Positions 23,775 through 26,784 of a stretch of DNA of 26,784 nt are shown in pieces (positions within the stretch are counted from its first letter, which is position 1; each line of letters opens with the position of its first letter). Position numbers and translations under genes: made by a program. Under the pieces are notes generated by a model. That model saw only the letters and a program-made list of their open reading frames with translations, was not told the origin of the DNA and ran no database searches. Source of the DNA: RH-AL1 sp964243435 (lineage in GTDB: Bacteria; Pseudomonadota; Alphaproteobacteria; Rhizobiales; Beijerinckiaceae). The stretch spans positions 1-26,784 of the forward strand of contig CAXTFM010000038.1 of NCBI GenBank assembly GCA_964243435.1, in the 5' to 3' direction.

Positions 23775-24017
23775 GTGCTGATACGACGGATCGTTCTTCT
23801 CGGTTGGGTGCTGGCGGGAACGGTGGCGCCGGCCCGTTGTGACACCTACCTCGCGTATCCCGCACCGGTGCCGCTGCCGCTCCCCAATTCCGTGGCGACA
23901 GGTCCGCTCGTGGCGATCGCGCCCTACGACCATGCCTTCATCGTGCGCGGCTACGCGACACCGCCGCAGCAGCCGTACTACAACGTGCCGTCCCACGCGG
24001 CCGTCGCACCATACTGA
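23775..24017 (+). CDS. Small secreted Pro/Tyr-rich protein
   Basis: An 80-aa product starting at GTG with AGGAG eight bases upstream. Residues 1-21 (LIRRIVLLGWVLAGTVAPARC) are a signal peptide, possibly with a lipobox-like Cys22 though the preceding residues (PAR) are not typical. The rest is Pro/Tyr/Ala-rich (YLAYPAPVPLPLPN, then PPQQPYYNVPS). I do not recognise a family. The frame is open further upstream only as a shadow of the phosphodiesterase. Signal peptide plus a good Shine-Dalgarno support it as real. Confidence 0.6.
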   Translation: MLIRRIVLLGWVLAGTVAPARCDTYLAYPAPVPLPLPNSVATGPLVAIAPYDHAFIVRGYATPPQQPYYNVPSHAAVAPY

Positions 24018-24030
24018 GTAGGCGTCACGC

Positions 24031-24243
24031 TTAGGCGAGGCACTCTGCGGCGGGCGCCTTGGCTTGAGCTGCCCGGCGGCGTTTCTTTATCGGCGGCACC
24101 GCGGCCACTCGGCAGGCGCGCATTGCTGCATCGTCCATGCGTACGTAGCGCACGCCCGTGAAGAACAGGATTGCGGCGCTGTGCCCGTCCACCATGGCGC
24201 GGGCGGGTGTCGTCGGACGCGGAAAGGAAACGAGGACACCCAT
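24031..24243 (-). CDS. Small basic-tailed protein with ILFFTGVRY motif
   Basis: A 70-aa product. ATG 24243 has GGAG seven bases upstream. The core HSAAILFFTGVRYVRMDD resembles short uncharacterised proteins I recall from alphaproteobacteria that share an FFTGVRYxR motif and a basic tail (here PPIKKRRRAAQ). There are no cysteines, membrane segments or signal peptide. It converges on the small secreted gene with a 13-bp gap. Function unknown. Confidence 0.6.
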   Translation of the reverse strand: MGVLVSFPRPTTPARAMVDGHSAAILFFTGVRYVRMDDAAMRACRVAAVPPIKKRRRAAQAKAPAAECLA

Positions 24244-24371
24244 CGAGCGGCTCCAGGGCACTGCTGCAAGTCACGGCTGCGGCACGCCCTTTCTGGTCGG
24301 GAACCGGTTAACGATTCATCACCGGCGACACGGGTGACGCGACCTGTTGCATAAAGGCCGCCGCGATGCGC

Positions 24372-24713
24372 TCAGTCCAGCGCAACGAGGTCCACCAACG
24401 GGTCGCCCAGCCGGTCCTCGATCTCGACGATCCAGATGTCGGCGTCGAAGCCGATCTCGCGGGCGAGCCGCCGCTCGGCGTCTGCGGGCTCGATCCACGT
24501 CTCCCCGTGCAGGCGTAGGAATCGGCGCTCGCCGTGCGTCTCGTCCTGCGGCGCGGGACCGTACACGGCCGCGCGGCCATCGAGGCGATCGAGCTTGACG
24601 TACACGGCCCCAGCTTCGGGATTGCCGCGGCGGCGCAGCACCGCGGCGACCCCGTCGCGGTTGGCGCGCCGGAGGTAGGCGGCGACCCAGAACTCGCTCG
24701 TCACTCGTGCCAC
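24372..24713 (-). CDS. DUF1491 protein
   Basis: A 113-aa cytoplasmic protein matching DUF1491: TSEFWVAAYLRRANRDG (5-21), VLRRRGNPEAGAVYVKLDRLDG (25-46), AVYGPAPQDE, then RRLAREIGFDADIWIVEIEDR (81-101). The family is common in alphaproteobacteria and has no known function. The start is GTG at 24713, with another GTG at 24704 equally plausible by family comparison. It is divergent from the M20 dipeptidase across 112 bp. Confidence 0.88.
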   Translation of the reverse strand: MARVTSEFWVAAYLRRANRDGVAAVLRRRGNPEAGAVYVKLDRLDGRAAVYGPAPQDETHGERRFLRLHGETWIEPADAERRLAREIGFDADIWIVEIEDRLGDPLVDLVALD

Positions 24714-24825
24714 GGCACCCGTCCCCGATCGCGACCCGCACGGGACGGCGCGCGACCGTTGCCCCCGGTGGACGATCCGACCTATGGAGGAATGCCATCA
24801 TCGCGGCAACGGCTCGGGAGTCCAC

Positions 24826-26253
24826 ATGACTTCGCTCGACACGACCTCGCCCGGTTCAGCCTCGTCCGGTTCAGCCCGGCTTGAATCGGTGCTCGCACGC
24901 ATCGACGGCAACCTCGACGGCGCCGTGCGGCGGCTTCTCGACTTCGTGGCGATCCCATCCGTGTCGACCGATCCGGCCTTCGCCGCCGAGTGCCGGCGCG
25001 CCGCCGACTGGGCGGCCGCGGAACTCGCCGCGATCGGCTTCGCTGCCGCCGTGCGCCCGACGGCCGGCCACCCGATGGTCGTCGGCCACGCCCGCGCCAG
25101 GAACCCGGACGCGCCGCACGTGCTGTTCTACGGCCACTACGACGTGCAGCCGGCGGATCCGGTGGCGCTATGGCACGCGCCGCCGTTCCAGCCGGCCGTC
25201 GTCGAGGTGGATGGACGGCGCGAGATCGTCGGGCGCGGCACCGCCGACGACAAGGGCCAGCTCATGACCTTCGTCGAGGCCTGCCGCGCCTTCGCGGACA
25301 CCGGCGGCCTGCCCTGCCACGTCACCGTGCTGCTCGAAGGCGAGGAAGAGACGGGTTCGCCCTCGCTTCCCGGGTTCCTTGCGGCGCACGCGGAGGAGCT
25401 TCGCGCCGACGTCGCCCTGGTGTGCGACACGGGGATGTGGAACGCTCACACGCCCGCCATCACCACCATGCTGCGCGGCCTGGTGCTGGAGGAGGTGACG
25501 ATCACCGGCGCCGACCGCGACCTCCACTCCGGCATGTTCGGTGGCCCGGCGATCAACCCGATCCGCGTGCTGGCGCGCGTCGTCGCCGACCTCCACGATG
25601 CGGACGGACGCGTCGCCGTGCCGGGCTTCTACGACGGCGTCGCGGAGCCGCCGGCGGCGGTGGCCGAGCAGTGGCGGGCGCTCGGCTTCGATGGCGCGGG
25701 CTTTCTCGGCGACGTCGGCCTCGCCGTGCCCGCGGGCGAACGCGGCCGCAGCATACTGGAGCAGATCTGGTCGCGCCCGACCTGCGACGTCAACGGCATC
25801 CAAGGCGGCTACACCGCCAAAGGGTCGAAAACCGTGCTGCCGGCGCAGGCCAGCGCGAAAATCTCGTTCCGCCTCGTCGCAGGCCAGAACCCGGCGGCGA
25901 TCGCGGCGGGCTTCCGCACCTTCGTCGCGGCGCGGCTGCCGAAGGACTGCACGGCGGATTTCATCGCGCACGGGGCCTCGCCCGCGATCAACCTGCCCTT
26001 CGCCTCGGACCGGCTGACGCGGGCGCGCCGCGCGCTCGCCAGCGAATGGGGAGTGGAGCCGGTGATGGCCGGCTGCGGCGGTTCCATCCCCATCGTCGGT
26101 GCGTTCAAGGACAGCCTTGGCATGGAGTCGCTGATGATCGGCTTTGGCCTGCCCGACGACCGCGTGCATTCGCCGAACGAGAAGTACGCGATGACCTCGT
26201 TCCACAAGGGTGCGCGCTCCTGGGCGCGGGTGCTCGCCGCGCTGGCTGCATGA
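24826..26253 (+). CDS. M20 family dipeptidase / metallopeptidase
   Basis: Cytosolic di-zinc peptidase of 475 aa in the ArgE/DapE/CPG2/CNDP group. Metal and catalytic residues: His104 and Asp106 (YGHYDVQP), bridging Asp141 (GTADDKGQ), Glu173 base and Glu174 (EGEEETGSPS), Asp in VCDTGMW, and His in VHSPNEKY near the C-terminus. The lid/dimerisation domain has DLHSGMFGGPAINP. The combination YDVQPAD and GIQGGYTAKGSKTVLP is typical of dipeptidases of this branch rather than ArgE or DapE. ATG 24826 has GGGAG five bases upstream; ATG 24784 in the same frame is less likely. Confidence 0.92.
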   Translation: MTSLDTTSPGSASSGSARLESVLARIDGNLDGAVRRLLDFVAIPSVSTDPAFAAECRRAADWAAAELAAIGFAAAVRPTAGHPMVVGHARARNPDAPHVLFYGHYDVQPADPVALWHAPPFQPAVVEVDGRREIVGRGTADDKGQLMTFVEACRAFADTGGLPCHVTVLLEGEEETGSPSLPGFLAAHAEELRADVALVCDTGMWNAHTPAITTMLRGLVLEEVTITGADRDLHSGMFGGPAINPIRVLARVVADLHDADGRVAVPGFYDGVAEPPAAVAEQWRALGFDGAGFLGDVGLAVPAGERGRSILEQIWSRPTCDVNGIQGGYTAKGSKTVLPAQASAKISFRLVAGQNPAAIAAGFRTFVAARLPKDCTADFIAHGASPAINLPFASDRLTRARRALASEWGVEPVMAGCGGSIPIVGAFKDSLGMESLMIGFGLPDDRVHSPNEKYAMTSFHKGARSWARVLAALAA

Positions 26254-26295
26254 ACCGTGCTCGAACAAGCGCGGGCGCAGCCGCATGACCGGTCA

Positions 26296-26327
26296 AGCGA
26301 AGCGCGACCGCAGTCGCAGGCTTCGCT
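26296..26327. terminator. Imperfect hairpin between convergent M20 peptidase and murJ genes
   Basis: AGCGAAGC (26296-26303) pairs with GCTTCGCT (26320-26327), and inside it GCGAC pairs with GTCGC around CGCA, with a 2-base bulge. No T-tract follows on either strand. It overlaps the first base pair positions of the murJ stop. A shared 3'-end structure or terminator is plausible but not certain. Confidence 0.4.
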
Positions 26328-26784
26328 AGATGAAGCGCGGCCGCAGCCGCGCAAGGCGCTGTGGCCAGGGCAGCTCGACGCCGTTGGCGCGCAGCGCCAC
26401 GGCGAGCACGGCGCCGTAAACCAGCGCGCCGAGCACGGCGGTGAGCGCGAAAACCAGCTCGATCAGTCCGCCGCCGGCGCTGCGGAAGGCGATCAAACCG
26501 AGCTTCGGCCCGACCAGCGCGAACATGGCGAGGGCGAAGGAGGCGGCCGACACGGCGGTCGCGACCTGGCCCAGCAGCGCGTCGGGCCGCATCGCGCCCC
26601 GGCGCAGGGCCAGCACCGTCAGCAGCAGCAGGTTCACCCAGCTCCCCGCCGCCGTCGCCGCGGCAAGGCCGACCGCGCCGAAGGGGCGGTACAGCAAAAG
26701 CTTGAGCACGATGTTGAAGGCGAAGGCGGCGAGGGCCACCAGCATCGGCGTGCGCGTGTCGCCGCGCGCGAGGAAGCTCGCGGT
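26326..26784 (-). CDS. murJ: Lipid II flippase MurJ, C-terminal part
   Basis: The gene enters from the right edge; 152 residues of the C-terminus are visible and the stop is a TAG at 26326-26328. The first visible residues TASFLARGDTRTPMLVALAAF match the MurJ region between membrane helices (F-A-R-x-DTRTP), followed by NIVLKLLLYRPFGAVGLAAAT and WVNLLLL and two further hydrophobic segments. MurJ flips lipid-linked peptidoglycan precursors across the inner membrane. An ATG at 26745 is internal, not a start. Confidence 0.88.
   Translation of the reverse strand, partial: TASFLARGDTRTPMLVALAAFAFNIVLKLLLYRPFGAVGLAAATAAGSWVNLLLLTVLALRRGAMRPDALLGQVATAVSAASFALAMFALVGPKLGLIAFRSAGGGLIELVFALTAVLGALVYGAVLAVALRANGVELPWPQRLARLRPRFI

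Noticed and set aside
1..26784. CRISPR array, phage module or toxin-antitoxin pair
   Set aside because: No regularly spaced repeats, cas, phage structural genes or toxin partner were seen; the GhoS-like gene alone is not enough to call a toxin-antitoxin system.

Overview
The window is very GC-rich, densely coded alphaproteobacterial chromosome. The lepB-rnc-era order, HspQ, EipB (DUF1849), DUF1491, DUF2865, class II DAHP synthase and an OpgC-type acyltransferase point to Hyphomicrobiales (Rhizobiales) or a close relative. This is inferred from gene content; no marker gene fixes the genus. Almost everything is core or envelope housekeeping. There is no phage, CRISPR array, secretion system or recognisable defence island.

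Layout. 1-804 (-): secreted aromatic YXWGXW-repeat protein, cut by the window edge. 1048-3513 (+): lepB-rnc-era, tightly overlapped (signal peptidase I, RNase III, ribosome-assembly GTPase). 3617-5149 (+): Rieske/FAD oxidoreductase of AIFM3 type. 5160-7135 (-): OpgC-like membrane acyltransferase followed by a secreted SGNH-fold protein whose catalytic serine is replaced. 7275-8822 (-): nnr (NAD(P)H-hydrate repair). 8961-9320 (+): hspQ, with a perfect hairpin over its stop codon. 9432-9505 (+): tRNA-Gln(CTG). 9506-11314 looks like an accessory patch: about 600 bp without a recognisable gene, a lone alpha/beta hydrolase, and a frameshifted transposase stub ending at the stop codon of the next gene.

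11311-14061 (-): M20-type Zn amidohydrolase and a DUF2252 kinase-fold-like protein. 14348-14968 (+): two small secreted proteins, closed by a strong hairpin. 15122-17114 (-): creA and a 483-aa secreted protein of unknown family. 17385-18356 (+): secreted Cys-rich DUF2865 protein whose 3' end overlaps gltX. 18328-21053 (-): class II DAHP synthase and gltX, joined by an ATGA overlap. 21213-21491 (+): small DUF2622/GhoS-like protein. 21499-22395 (-): eipB. 22521-23659 (+): ridA and a glycerophosphodiester phosphodiesterase. 23775-24713: two small ORFans and DUF1491. 24826-26253 (+): M20 dipeptidase. 26326-end (-): C-terminal part of murJ.

Theme. Besides housekeeping translation and biosynthesis (rnc, era, gltX, DAHP synthase, tRNA-Gln) the window is rich in envelope functions: LepB, MurJ, EipB, OpgC, CreA and at least six other exported proteins of unknown role. 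I found no convincing new multi-gene system. The best leads are the serine-less SGNH protein coupled to OpgC, the orphan GhoS-like protein, and the cluster of uncharacterised secreted proteins around creA and DUF2865.
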